Below are positions 6,350-16,629 of a DNA stretch of 38,447 nucleotides, one piece after another. The stretch is from Paludibacter sp. (GTDB lineage Bacteria > Bacteroidota > Bacteroidia > Bacteroidales > Paludibacteraceae). Numbering within the stretch: position 1 is the first letter of the stretch; each line of letters begins with the position of its first letter. Under the pieces are notes generated by a model. It was not told where the DNA came from. It worked only from the letters and a program-made list of their open reading frames with translations, and made no database searches. The stretch is taken from assembly GCA_029973975.1 (NCBI GenBank), contig JARKQF010000083.1:1-38447 (forward strand). The letters run 5' to 3'. The translations under genes were made by a program, and so were the position numbers.

Positions 6350-9184
6350 TTAAAACTGAAGTGTAAGTCCGCAATTGGCGCTCTTCATCAAAGGATACTT
6401 AAACGGAGAATTGGTCTCCGGATCTAAGTTATACTGACTTAACCTGCTGTATGTGTATGGATTTACAACATTAACATATAAACGCAATCCCGAAATACCC
6501 TTGATGGAAGTTTCTTTGAAAGTATAACCCAGTTCGATATTCTTAATCCGGACATACGAACCATCAACTTGCCAAAGCGTAGATGCGCGGTAGTTGTTAT
6601 TATTCGATTCGGTTGTCAGACGGGGGAAACGGGCGTCATCACCTCTTTCCGGCGTCCAATAACCGGCAGCCAGTTCAGGATGTGGTTTAACTCCGCCGTT
6701 TACAAAAGGCGTCATAAACCCGGAACTCAACAGAGAGACGGTTCTGCCACCAACTCCCTGCACAAAAATTGTCAGATCAAATCCCTTATAATCAACTCCA
6801 AGATCAAATCCGTAATAAAAACGAGGATAAGTTGGATTTCCAAAAGCTTTACGGTCGTTATCATCAACGACATTATCTCCGTTCTGGTCTTTGTACTTCA
6901 CGTCGCCCGGCATAACTGTCCCGAACATTTGCAGAGGGCTATTCAGTATATCCTGTTCATCCCGGAAGAAACCAATGGCTTCGAGCACCATAGGTTGATC
7001 AATGGGATTTCCTTTCAGATAAAGGTAATCTTCCGGCTTTGGAGTTTCTTTCATATCGATGACTTCATTTTTCGCATACGAGAAACGACCGGAAGCAAAA
7101 TAACCCAATTGACCGGTTTTATTGTGATAGGTCAGTTCTGCTTCAAATCCCTGATTTCTGGCAATACCGGCATTCTGATTGTAATATTCGGCACCGACTA
7201 AAGCAGATATATAACCCGAAGGATTGACGAAAATGTCCGTACGGTAATCATTGAAATATTCCACATTGAAGTCCAGTTGCTTCATGAGTCTGCCGGCAAG
7301 AGCCAGGTTAAACTTATGCGATTTTTCCCAAGTGATCTCCGGATTGGCCACACTTCCCTGTTTTTTAGGCCAGATGGTATTAGTAAAGCCATTGCCCAGA
7401 TAATAAGGAATACCGGAACCAATATAGTATTGTTTGAATGTAAAACGACTTCCACCACCCATATTATCGTTTCCGCTGATACCATAACTTCCGGTTAGTT
7501 TCAGAAAATCGATTGTTTCATTATCTTTCAGGAAATCTTCTTTGGAGAGAACCCAGGCTCCCGAGACTGCAGGAAAAAATCCGAAACGGTTACCGGGAGC
7601 ATATTCGGCTGTCCCCATCACCGCATAACCAAGTTCGGCAATGTATTTTCCATCGTAATTGTAATTAAAACGCCCCGAAACACCCATCTTTGCCCAGGGC
7701 ATATTACTTCCCTCGCTCCGGTATAATTCCTGTAAATACATAGCAGAAGCATGGATGTGGTGCTTATTAGCAAAAGTATTGTTGTAGTTAAGACCGGCTA
7801 ACAGATTGTACCGGTTCCACTGCACACCTGAAGGTTGATTAATTTTGAAATTATTGTCATTATTTCCCCGCACAACGGTAGAATAATCGACAAAACCAAA
7901 CGGATCAACTGTAGCGATATATTCAGCATAAGCATAATCCCTCGTTTTGTTATAAGACGAAAAATAATTATTGCTGAACACAACCTGACCGAATGCCTCA
8001 AGCCCTTTGGCCAGCACACCTAGATCGCCGATAAACTTAACATTCGCATCAATCGTCCTGTCGTTATCCGAGTTATAACCTTTGGCCTGAATCGAAGCTA
8101 CCGGATTTTCCGGATAATTCTGAGAACCACCCCAGACACCGGTTTCTGTTTTTACGGAAAAAGGAATAAATACGCCCATGTTTTTCCAGAGTGTTGCTTC
8201 ATCGGTATTCGGACGCTGTTTATCGTCAATAGTAGCCCGGAGTGAGACCTCTGAACGTAGGAATTTAGCAATTTGCACATCTACATTGGTTCTTACCGTA
8301 TATCTTCTCAAATCCCAATTGGTGCTGGTATTGCGTTTCGGATCCGTTCCTCCGTAAATACCTTGCGTGTTTAAAAACCCAAGCACAACGTTATAGGCTA
8401 CCGCATTAGTTCCACCGTTGACCGACAATGAATAATCGTGAGCAAAGGTTTGTGGTTTGGTTACCTCATTCACCCAGTCTACATCAGCGAAAAGATAAGG
8501 ATAGGAACCATCAGTATAATAATTCACCACATGCTCATTGCCGAACATTCCCGTTGCAACATCTTTGCCGTCGCTGATCATCGCCTGATTATACAAATTG
8601 GCGTATTCACCATTGCGCACATATTCAGGCAAGATTGTAGGCTGTTGCAACGACAATCTGGAATTAAACGTAATCTGGTTTTTATTCCTCTTTGTTCCCC
8701 TTTTGGTTTTGATATACAACACACCATTGGCGCCATCAATTCCATACTGAGCAACAGCAGCTGCATCTTTCAATACAGAAATACTTTCAATTTCATCCGG
8801 GATGATGTTGTGCCATTTGGTTTCAAAGCCATCGACAACCACCTTGATATCATTTCCGTCGTTCCCTAAAAAAGAAGCCTTCCCCCTGATTAAAAGCCAG
8901 GGCCAGTCCTGATAACCCGGAGCGCTACCCGTTTGGGACACATTGAGCCCGGTTAGCTGACCGGCCAGCATATTCCCCAGATTGGGCGTGTTAATGTCTC
9001 TTACAGCACCACCGGAAATTGTAGATACAGAAGCTGTAGAAAGATCTTTACGTACACTTTCACCGAAAACCCTTACTTCCGTTTTGAGCGTATCAACCAG
9101 ATACTCTTTTTTCAATTGCGAATAAAGCGACAAAGGAATCAGGAGACAAAGGCTGAATATAAATTTTATTTTCGATTGATTCAT
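6350..9184 (-). CDS. SusC-like TonB-dependent transporter lacking N-terminal regulatory domain
   Basis: About 944 residues forming an outer-membrane TonB-dependent porin that pairs with the following SusD. The start at 9184 begins a signal peptide (MNQSKIKFIF... to LYSQ); an upstream start at 9214 would add ten residues and overlap the preceding gene. The plug shows the SusC features VVVDGFE and EIESISVLKDAAAVAQYG, followed by GANGVLYIKTKRG. The barrel ends in an aromatic residue (LTLQF). Unlike the other SusC here, the mature protein goes almost straight to the plug and has no carboxypeptidase-regulatory-like domain. It is 23 bp from the SusD upstream. The tandem arrangement suggests import of a different oligosaccharide from that of the first pair. 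Confidence 0.95.
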   Translation of the reverse strand: MNQSKIKFIFSLCLLIPLSLYSQLKKEYLVDTLKTEVRVFGESVRKDLSTASVSTISGGAVRDINTPNLGNMLAGQLTGLNVSQTGSAPGYQDWPWLLIRGKASFLGNDGNDIKVVVDGFETKWHNIIPDEIESISVLKDAAAVAQYGIDGANGVLYIKTKRGTKRNKNQITFNSRLSLQQPTILPEYVRNGEYANLYNQAMISDGKDVATGMFGNEHVVNYYTDGSYPYLFADVDWVNEVTKPQTFAHDYSLSVNGGTNAVAYNVVLGFLNTQGIYGGTDPKRNTSTNWDLRRYTVRTNVDVQIAKFLRSEVSLRATIDDKQRPNTDEATLWKNMGVFIPFSVKTETGVWGGSQNYPENPVASIQAKGYNSDNDRTIDANVKFIGDLGVLAKGLEAFGQVVFSNNYFSSYNKTRDYAYAEYIATVDPFGFVDYSTVVRGNNDNNFKINQPSGVQWNRYNLLAGLNYNNTFANKHHIHASAMYLQELYRSEGSNMPWAKMGVSGRFNYNYDGKYIAELGYAVMGTAEYAPGNRFGFFPAVSGAWVLSKEDFLKDNETIDFLKLTGSYGISGNDNMGGGSRFTFKQYYIGSGIPYYLGNGFTNTIWPKKQGSVANPEITWEKSHKFNLALAGRLMKQLDFNVEYFNDYRTDIFVNPSGYISALVGAEYYNQNAGIARNQGFEAELTYHNKTGQLGYFASGRFSYAKNEVIDMKETPKPEDYLYLKGNPIDQPMVLEAIGFFRDEQDILNSPLQMFGTVMPGDVKYKDQNGDNVVDDNDRKAFGNPTYPRFYYGFDLGVDYKGFDLTIFVQGVGGRTVSLLSSGFMTPFVNGGVKPHPELAAGYWTPERGDDARFPRLTTESNNNNYRASTLWQVDGSYVRIKNIELGYTFKETSIKGISGLRLYVNVVNPYTYSRLSQYNLDPETNSPFKYPLMKSANCGLTLQF

Positions 9185-9207
9185 GATTATGCTATTTAAA
9201 GGATATT

Positions 9208-11121
9208 TTACCATTGGGGATTCTGAACAAGGAATCCTTTATTAACTTCTGCCTGAGGAAACGGATAATAATACATCTTGTTTTCCCAGATACGGGTTTC
9301 AAATACCGTTTTATAGAACGATAAATAAGTATCGTTTTCAAGTCTCCTGGCAGTTGTCCAACTCGAAGCAGGCGCCTGATAAACACCGGATCCGTTTTGA
9401 TACAGGTAAAGAGCTGTAAAATCGCCCTGCATGTAGTCCTCGGCATCTCCCCAGCGGCGTAAATCAAACGGACGATGTTCTTCGGCAAAAAGTTCAATTG
9501 CTCTTTCGCGTTTGATGTACTCTCTCATTTTAGATTGATTTCCGAAGCAGGCATCGTAGGTAGCATTGCCCGGTTTCAGTTCGGGTAATCCGCCTCTGAT
9601 ACGAATGGCATTCAACGCACTGACAATTTTTGTATCATTCGGATTAACCTCATTCAACGCTTCAGCATAATTCAGATAGAATTCAGCCAAACGGTAAACC
9701 GGCCAAAAAACATTTGCCCGCATTCCCCCAAAATTGATGAACTTTTTCAGATAAAAACCCCTCGCTTCGCCGGCAAACTTCCCGGGACCAGACTGGATAA
9801 AAGTAGATCCCTTAGCCGATTGATACATAATCTTCGCAGTATCTCTTCCTCCGTTGGCATCCAGGGCGGTAGTTTTGGTGAACTGGAACCCGGGAGCCCA
9901 GACAATGGCATGAAAACGAGGCTCCGCATTGCGCAACAAAGCTTTCAGTTCGGGATAACTGCCTTCTTCCGGAATCTCCAGGTCATTTCCGTTTTTATCT
10001 CGGAAGAAGCGAATGAAATTCAACGGAACACTATGTGTCTGACCGGCATAGGTCCAATAAATAGGACTCAACTGAGAGTTGAAATTATCACCATCTTTAT
10101 ATCCGGGCTGAGAGTGATTGATGAGGATGATTTCCTTGTTCCGGCTATCTTTGGCCTGACCGGTAGCATAATTATAGCTATCCGACTTTCCGAGTCCTTC
10201 ATCATCAAGCAACTGGTATCCATAGGCCGATGCCCAGTCGAGTACAGCCTTACTGGCATCAGCAGCCTGTCTCCACAAATCCGGATCGTTATAACCCAGG
10301 CATAACAGAGAATCTCTGCCATCGCCAAAAGACACTTTCGGCGTTGTAGTGTTGTAGGCCGGACTGGCAATCCAGAGCAAGGTATTTGCCTTAAGCGCCA
10401 AAGCAGCGCCTTTATTCACACGTCCCATATCTCCATCGGGGTAAGTATCTGGAAGATGTGGAATTGCTTCGTCGCAACATTGTACGATAAATTTATAGGT
10501 AGCTTCCAACGAACGACGGTAAGCCAACGGCACTACTACGGCTTTGGTTATTCCATCATCATCGACAAACTCAACCCGGGGAACGGAATTGATAATAGGT
10601 ATTCCACCGAAGCGAATCATCGACTCATAGTGCATCGTTGCCAACAGGTATTTTGCTTCTGCGATCGTCTGATTCTTTAAATCATTGTTCCAAACATATT
10701 TACCGGTCGATACATGAGGTACAAATTCAGCATTTTCAATAAAGATACAGGCATTTCGCATCCCCTGTACTTTAGCTCCATAATCAAATTCATTTTGGTT
10801 CGATGGTCCCCAAGTCCCAGCTTTATATTTATACGACCATGCCCAGGTGTTTTTCTGATCTCCCTCATCGCAAATGGTCATCATCAGTCCGTTACCACAA
10901 GCTGCATCTGTCAGTCCGTTTCCATTAGCTCCAGTCGGGAAACCATCGGTAATACAGGTTCCATATACCTGAAACAGTACCTGCATGGCATTATCCGGAT
11001 TATTAAATACCGAATCAATTGTAATCAGTGAACCCTCAGGTTGCTCCAAAAAATCAGAACATGCACCTGAAAGCAAAGTGACTACAAAGACTGTTATTCC
11101 TGTTATTAATTTATGTTTCAT
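9208..11121 (-). CDS. SusD-like surface glycan-binding lipoprotein (first pair)
   Basis: A 637-residue SusD/RagB family lipoprotein with lipobox LLSGAC and the opening CSDFLEQPEG. Helical segments (AEAKYLLATMHYESMIRFGG) and the C-terminal ERAIELFAEEHRPFDLRRWG block are typical. It lies 19 bp downstream of its SusC partner and 23 bp upstream of the second SusC, so all four genes appear to be on one transcript. It is distinct from the second SusD in length and N-terminal sequence, suggesting different ligand preference and not a recent duplication. Ligand is inferred from context only. Confidence 0.95.
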   Translation of the reverse strand: MKHKLITGITVFVVTLLSGACSDFLEQPEGSLITIDSVFNNPDNAMQVLFQVYGTCITDGFPTGANGNGLTDAACGNGLMMTICDEGDQKNTWAWSYKYKAGTWGPSNQNEFDYGAKVQGMRNACIFIENAEFVPHVSTGKYVWNNDLKNQTIAEAKYLLATMHYESMIRFGGIPIINSVPRVEFVDDDGITKAVVVPLAYRRSLEATYKFIVQCCDEAIPHLPDTYPDGDMGRVNKGAALALKANTLLWIASPAYNTTTPKVSFGDGRDSLLCLGYNDPDLWRQAADASKAVLDWASAYGYQLLDDEGLGKSDSYNYATGQAKDSRNKEIILINHSQPGYKDGDNFNSQLSPIYWTYAGQTHSVPLNFIRFFRDKNGNDLEIPEEGSYPELKALLRNAEPRFHAIVWAPGFQFTKTTALDANGGRDTAKIMYQSAKGSTFIQSGPGKFAGEARGFYLKKFINFGGMRANVFWPVYRLAEFYLNYAEALNEVNPNDTKIVSALNAIRIRGGLPELKPGNATYDACFGNQSKMREYIKRERAIELFAEEHRPFDLRRWGDAEDYMQGDFTALYLYQNGSGVYQAPASSWTTARRLENDTYLSFYKTVFETRIWENKMYYYPFPQAEVNKGFLVQNPQW

Positions 11122-11140
11122 AATATCTCTGTTGTTATTT

Positions 11141-14100
11141 TTAATACTGAATATTTACACCTATACTCATGATTCTGGTCATCGGATATACTCCTCCATT
11201 TGAATTGGCAGTGATTTCCGGATCATACCAACGCATGGGTGTCCAGGTTAATAAATTCTGTCCGCTCAGGTAAACCCTGAAGGAACTCAATCCTGAGTTC
11301 TTCAGTTGTTTCAGTGTAGCAAGATTATAGCCTACTTCCAAACTCTTCAGGCGGATATAACTGGCATCCTGTTGCCAGAAATCTGACGTGCGGTAATTGT
11401 GATTGGCTTCATTGGGAGCTGCCGTTAAGCGTGGCAAGGTAATAGGAAGTCCCTGTTCATATCTTTCGATGGTCCAGCTTTCAGCTACATTGGTAAAAGC
11501 AGTACCATTGCCATTTCTGAAGGGAACGGCTCCTACACCCGAAATATAAGTCGAAACATGGCCGGCACCCTGAAACAGAAACGACAAATCAAGTCCCTTC
11601 CACGACAGCCCTCCTGAAATACCATAAACAATTTCGGGGATATTGGTATAGCCGATTGGCGAAAAGTCATTTTCATCGATAATTCCATCGTCGTTTACAT
11701 CTTTGTAACGCATATCACCCGGGCGCAAACCAGCTCCCTCCCATACAGAGACAGGGCGTTCCGGATCATCTATTTCCGACTGATAATTGTAGAAGCCTTC
11801 GCTTATCAGTCCAAAAGGCTGATTAATCCGCTGTCCCGTTCTTATCAGGTTATCAAAGGGCTGAGGCACTTCATCCATGTAAATCACCTTGTTCCTCGCA
11901 AACGAATAATTTGCGTTTACCCAGTATCGCATTCCCAGGTCTTTAATTTCATCATTAAAACCAAGTTCCAGTTCAAATCCTTTGTTTTCAGCCTGACCAA
12001 TATTATATGGTGCAATGATAGAGGCCGGACCGAACGTAATCGGGACATTGAGATTCCATAAGATATCTTTACGTTGTTCACGGAATATATCTACCGCAAA
12101 ACGCACTTTGTTTTTTACAAACCGGGCATCAACCCCAATATTTTCCTTCAAGGCAGTTTCCCAGGTTACTCCGGGATTACCGAGCACACTCTCGCGATAC
12201 CCGTTAACTGCTGTACTGCTGGTTCCGAAGTAATAAACCGAACCGGTACTTACAAAAGAACTTGGTCTGAACAAGAAACGGTTGCCCTGAATCTTATCAT
12301 TTCCTACCAACCCGGCCGCTGCCCTTACTTTCAGGAAGTTTACCCAATCATTCTTCGGAAAGAAATCTTCTTCACTGATATTATATCCAACAGAAACAGA
12401 AGGAAATACGCCAAATTGCTTATCCCTTGCGAAGTTCTCGGAGCCATTGTATCCCACGTTGAACTCTCCCAGATATTTATTGGCATAATTATAAGTAACA
12501 CGGCCTACTAAACCAACGTAATTGTATGGCAATTCATTCTGACCATTATAATATCTTTCAATTGTCGACAGTACCAACCCTGAAACCGTGTGCTTGCCAA
12601 AAGAGCGGTTGTAATCAGCGCCTCCTTCAGCATAAAATTTTCTGTTTTTATTATAGACCTCACTTTGCACCGACATTACTCCGGCATACTGAGAGATTAC
12701 AAGCGCATAAGCTGTAGGGTCGAGCGGATCGGGTTGTTTGATATCATATAATTCAATCTGACGGCGGCGTTTAACCTGTTGGTTGTAATAATTATCATAA
12801 GCCACTTTACCGCGTACAAGCAGACCCTTTGTAATAAAGTCCAGCTTCAGCACAGCCGATACGTCGACGTTCATACTACTTGAGAAATTAGTACTGTAAC
12901 CATTATCAAGCAACTGAAACAAAGGAGGATTACCATTTTGCCAGGCGCCGAGGCTCGCCACATTCCAAATCAGCTTATTGTCAACAACAACCGGAGATGA
13001 TATCGGGTTATTGATGAAAACCTGATTCATGATGCTGGTTGCATCTACGCCAGCGTAGTTGGCATCTCTGATTTGCGTCCCAAATTTAACCGAAGTCGAG
13101 AAATTCTTAGTCCATTGAAAATCGGTATTGGCACGGATGTTATAGCGATTGAATTTCGAATTGGCCGAAAAATCTCCAAAGAAACCACCATCTTTAAAAG
13201 CGCCGTCCTGACTCAACAAACCCAATGAAATATAATATTTTGCCTGTTTGGTACCACCCGATACGCTGACATTATGCTGATGTTGTGGAACAAAATCTTT
13301 TAACATCAGGTCGAACCAGTTATTGTTCGGATGGAAGATAGGATCCTGTCCGTTCTTGTAATATGCTAAATCCTGTTCAGAAAAAGGGACAGCCACATTC
13401 GGGAAATCGTTTTTATTAGCCACATTCCGCCAGTATGCCCAATCGTGTGCATCAAGCAACTCTGGCAGGCGAATCGGGTTCTGCAAAGCAAAATTGGAAG
13501 TCACATTAATTTTAGGTTTCCCTTCCAACCCGGTTTTGGTATTGATGATGATTACCCCGTTGGCGCCCCGAACCCCGAACACAGCAGTAGCAGAAGCATC
13601 TTTAAGAATATTCACACTTTCAATCTCGTTCGGGTCGAGCGTATTCATTTCACGTTCCACGCCATCCACCAACACAAGTGGTTTAGTTGCATCGCCTCCT
13701 GCAAAAGTGGCGATCCCGCGAATGTAAATGTCGGCATTGTCTTTTCCCGGCTCACCCGAGCGCTGCACTGCAAACAGACCGGTCGAACGACCTGCCAAAG
13801 CACTGCTGACATTGGAAACCGGCGTACGCAACAACTCTTCACTTTTTATTGAACTTAGAGAGGCTGTTACCGACACTTTTTTCTGTGCTCCGTAACCTAG
13901 CACCACAACTTCCTCCAGCTGTTGGTCATCAGTCAGCATTGTAATCCGGATAGGACTTCCCGCGGTCACATCGATTTCAACTGTTTTGTAGCCTACGTAA
14001 GTTAATACAAGCACTTCATTGTTTCGGGCTGCCGGCATCGAGAATTTCCCATCCAGATCAGTTATAGTCCCGACGGTTGTTCCTTTTTTTACGACATTGA

Positions 14101-14254
14101 CACCCGGCAATGTCTCACCGCTTTGATCGACAACGACTCCCTGTAATGTTCTTTGTGTAGACTGAGCCTGTAAGATACCTGCAACGCCAAACAACAAAAC
14201 AATCAGCAACAGTCTTGCAATCGTTCGTCTTTTTAAGTTTTTCGTGTTATTCAT
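11141..14254 (-). CDS. SusC-like TonB-dependent transporter with CarboxypepD_reg domain
   Basis: A 1037-residue outer-membrane transporter. After a signal peptide (to LQAQ) comes a carboxypeptidase-regulatory-like domain at about residues 36-110 (GVVVDQSGETLPGVNV...GKFSMPA), then a TonB-box-like stretch and the plug (EEVVVLGYGAQKK, LVLVDGVEREM, SVNILKDASATAVFG, GANGVIIINTK) and the beta-barrel ending in QY. This is full-length, canonical SusC architecture. It is preceded by the GH3 gene (59 bp gap) and followed by SusD after 19 bp. With its partner it imports oligosaccharides released at the cell surface, powered by TonB. Confidence 0.96.
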   Translation of the reverse strand: MNNTKNLKRRTIARLLLIVLLFGVAGILQAQSTQRTLQGVVVDQSGETLPGVNVVKKGTTVGTITDLDGKFSMPAARNNEVLVLTYVGYKTVEIDVTAGSPIRITMLTDDQQLEEVVVLGYGAQKKVSVTASLSSIKSEELLRTPVSNVSSALAGRSTGLFAVQRSGEPGKDNADIYIRGIATFAGGDATKPLVLVDGVEREMNTLDPNEIESVNILKDASATAVFGVRGANGVIIINTKTGLEGKPKINVTSNFALQNPIRLPELLDAHDWAYWRNVANKNDFPNVAVPFSEQDLAYYKNGQDPIFHPNNNWFDLMLKDFVPQHQHNVSVSGGTKQAKYYISLGLLSQDGAFKDGGFFGDFSANSKFNRYNIRANTDFQWTKNFSTSVKFGTQIRDANYAGVDATSIMNQVFINNPISSPVVVDNKLIWNVASLGAWQNGNPPLFQLLDNGYSTNFSSSMNVDVSAVLKLDFITKGLLVRGKVAYDNYYNQQVKRRRQIELYDIKQPDPLDPTAYALVISQYAGVMSVQSEVYNKNRKFYAEGGADYNRSFGKHTVSGLVLSTIERYYNGQNELPYNYVGLVGRVTYNYANKYLGEFNVGYNGSENFARDKQFGVFPSVSVGYNISEEDFFPKNDWVNFLKVRAAAGLVGNDKIQGNRFLFRPSSFVSTGSVYYFGTSSTAVNGYRESVLGNPGVTWETALKENIGVDARFVKNKVRFAVDIFREQRKDILWNLNVPITFGPASIIAPYNIGQAENKGFELELGFNDEIKDLGMRYWVNANYSFARNKVIYMDEVPQPFDNLIRTGQRINQPFGLISEGFYNYQSEIDDPERPVSVWEGAGLRPGDMRYKDVNDDGIIDENDFSPIGYTNIPEIVYGISGGLSWKGLDLSFLFQGAGHVSTYISGVGAVPFRNGNGTAFTNVAESWTIERYEQGLPITLPRLTAAPNEANHNYRTSDFWQQDASYIRLKSLEVGYNLATLKQLKNSGLSSFRVYLSGQNLLTWTPMRWYDPEITANSNGGVYPMTRIMSIGVNIQY

Positions 14255-14313
14255 AATATGTTAATTAGTCACTTGATATTTTCGCACTAAAAATATACTT
14301 TTTTTTTCTTATA

Positions 14314-16620
14314 TCACAGTAGTTTAAATACAACCTTCTGCAGGTCTTTGTCTCCTGAAGAATTTCCGATCATCAACTGAAAATCTCCTGGTTCTGCGAC
14401 ATACTGCATGTTAATGTTGTAGAACATTAACTCTTTTTCGGTTATTTCAAATGTCATGGTTTTCTTCTCGCCCGGCTTTAAATACACCTTTTGATAAGCT
14501 TTCAGTTCTTTTACCGGCCGAACCACAGAACTGTATAAGTCCCGGACATACAACTGAACAACCTCACTGCCCGCAACATCTCCCGTATTTGTAACCTCAA
14601 CGGAAGCCTTAATTCTTTCATTCAGTTTCATTTCAGTTGCTGATAGTCGTATCGGACTTATATCAAAAGTAGTATAACTCAACCCATAGCCAAACTCGTA
14701 TAACGGAGTACTTTTCCCGGTAGCATATTTAAACCATTTACTGGTAAATTTATAGTTGTAATAAGTTTGAATCTGTCCGGCATGACGCGGAATAGTAATC
14801 GGCAGTTTACCTTCAGGATTGACGTCTCCGAAAATAATTTCGGCAACAGCCCGACCTCCCAGAGAACCCGGCTCCCATGCCTCGATCACTGCCGGGATAT
14901 TATCGGCTATCCATTCGGTTGATAATGGACGACCATTAACCAAGACCACGACAACCGGAATACCGGTGGCATGTAGGGCTTCCACCAGCTCTTGCTGAAG
15001 TCCATACAGAGAAATGTCATAACGATCTGAGTTTTCGCCACAGGTTTTATCGTTCCAATAATAACGCATCGAATTTTCGCCTACAACCACGATGGCCAGA
15101 TCACATCTTTCAGCTTGTTTTTTAGCTTCCTCAACCTGCTCCGGTTTCATTTTCCGGAGATTCCAGTTGAACGGATAAAACTCAAACTCAGCTTCAGGGG
15201 CTACTTTCCTTAATCCCTGGATAATCGTAGTCGTGTTGGCTTCCGGCTGGCGCAGAGCCCAGTCTCCCAAAATAGTCTGATTATCGGCATTGGGACCTGT
15301 AACGAATATTTTCTGTTTTTTGCTTTTATCCAGTGGCAACAATTGATTGTCGTTTTTCAGCAGCACAATACTTTTACGAGCCATCTCCAGAGCAGTTTGC
15401 TGATGTTCAGGAGTAAATATCTTTTCAGCAACCTTATCTTCATTAATATATGGATTTTCAAACAAACCCAGTTTAAATTTAGCTTCCAGAATTTTGGCCA
15501 CAGCCTGGTCTATGCGTTTCGCACTCAGTTTCTTTGCCTTCACAGCAGCAACGATGCTTTCCGCAAATCCCGGTCCGTGCATGTGCATATCCAGGCCGGC
15601 AGCTACGCTCAGCTGATAAGCCTCATTGACTGTCGGCACAATTCGATGATAATCATGCATGCGTTCGACATCCATCCAATCGCTAACCACAAAGCCATTG
15701 AACTTCCATTGTTTCCGCAACACATCTGTCATGAGGTGTTTACTGCCATGACAGGGAACTCCGTTTAATTCGTTATGCGCCATCATAAAAGTGAAAGCCC
15801 CGGCATCCAGACAGTCTTTGAAAGGCGGCATAAAGACTTCCCAAATGGTTCGGTCTGACACATCAGCAGGAGCCCCGTTAATTCCGTTAATCGGCTGACT
15901 GCCTGCAATAAAATGTTTTGCACAGGCAATAACCTTATCGCAACCGGTAAAATCTTTCGTTTGAAAACCCCTTACGGTAGCGGCACCCATCTTACCCACA
16001 AGATAAGGATCCTCTCCAAAAGTTTCTCCTACCCTGCCCCATCTGGCATCCCGCGCAACTTCCACATTAGGCGTAAATGTCCAGTGCATGCCGGCAGCCC
16101 GCATTTCGATCGCAGTCTCTCTGGATGCTTTCTCAACCAGGCTTTCGTCAAATGTAGATGCCTGTCCGATTGGAGTGGGATAAATTGTTGCTCCATGATA
16201 CAGACCGTTACCGTGAATGGCATCAATACCAATCAACACCGGAATTTTCAATCGTGACTGCAACGCCAGAGATTGCAGATAATTAGCTTCTTCATACGTT
16301 ACAACGTGCAGAAAAGAACCAATCATTCCTTTCTTCGTCATTTCTTCTACTTCAGAAGAATGCAGATCAGGATAGAAACCTGTGGCATGGCTTTTCTTCA
16401 TTTCTTCCACGGTCATTTCCTTTTCTGCTTTTTTCATGTGTTCCAAGCCGACAAACTGACTCATCTGGGCAACTTTTTCTTCCAGCGTCATCCGTTTCAT
16501 CAAATCTTTTACACGTTTCTCAACAGGTTGTTTGGCATCCAGATACAACTGAGCTTTCGACTCCTGAATAAAAATCATATTCATACCGATTAACAACGCA
16601 CCTAACAAAATCTTTTTCAT
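14314..16620 (-). CDS. bglX: GH3 family beta-glycosidase (BglX-like)
   Basis: A 768-residue GH3 enzyme with a signal peptide ending near SKAQ, probably periplasmic. It removes terminal beta-linked glucose or xylose from oligosaccharides. The GH3 barrel contains GRVGETFGEDP and KHF substrate-pocket motifs, and the nucleophile Asp is in VVSDWMD at about residue 314. The alpha/beta sandwich carries NSMRYYWNDKTCGENSDR with a likely acid/base Glu, and the C-terminus is a fibronectin-III-like domain (VTNTGDVAGSEVVQLYVRD). Length and order match BglX. In this PUL with a GH10 xylanase, beta-xylosidase activity is plausible; GH3 sequence alone does not separate it from beta-glucosidase. It is 9 bp from the GH50-like gene upstream. 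Confidence 0.93.
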   Translation of the reverse strand: MKKILLGALLIGMNMIFIQESKAQLYLDAKQPVEKRVKDLMKRMTLEEKVAQMSQFVGLEHMKKAEKEMTVEEMKKSHATGFYPDLHSSEVEEMTKKGMIGSFLHVVTYEEANYLQSLALQSRLKIPVLIGIDAIHGNGLYHGATIYPTPIGQASTFDESLVEKASRETAIEMRAAGMHWTFTPNVEVARDARWGRVGETFGEDPYLVGKMGAATVRGFQTKDFTGCDKVIACAKHFIAGSQPINGINGAPADVSDRTIWEVFMPPFKDCLDAGAFTFMMAHNELNGVPCHGSKHLMTDVLRKQWKFNGFVVSDWMDVERMHDYHRIVPTVNEAYQLSVAAGLDMHMHGPGFAESIVAAVKAKKLSAKRIDQAVAKILEAKFKLGLFENPYINEDKVAEKIFTPEHQQTALEMARKSIVLLKNDNQLLPLDKSKKQKIFVTGPNADNQTILGDWALRQPEANTTTIIQGLRKVAPEAEFEFYPFNWNLRKMKPEQVEEAKKQAERCDLAIVVVGENSMRYYWNDKTCGENSDRYDISLYGLQQELVEALHATGIPVVVVLVNGRPLSTEWIADNIPAVIEAWEPGSLGGRAVAEIIFGDVNPEGKLPITIPRHAGQIQTYYNYKFTSKWFKYATGKSTPLYEFGYGLSYTTFDISPIRLSATEMKLNERIKASVEVTNTGDVAGSEVVQLYVRDLYSSVVRPVKELKAYQKVYLKPGEKKTMTFEITEKELMFYNINMQYVAEPGDFQLMIGNSSGDKDLQKVVFKLL

Positions 16621-16629
16621 GAACCTAAA

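Noticed and set aside
6569-7201. Plus-strand open frame of 210 codons
   Set aside because: It is entirely antisense to the SusC gene and encodes no recognisable protein; a shadow of the real gene.
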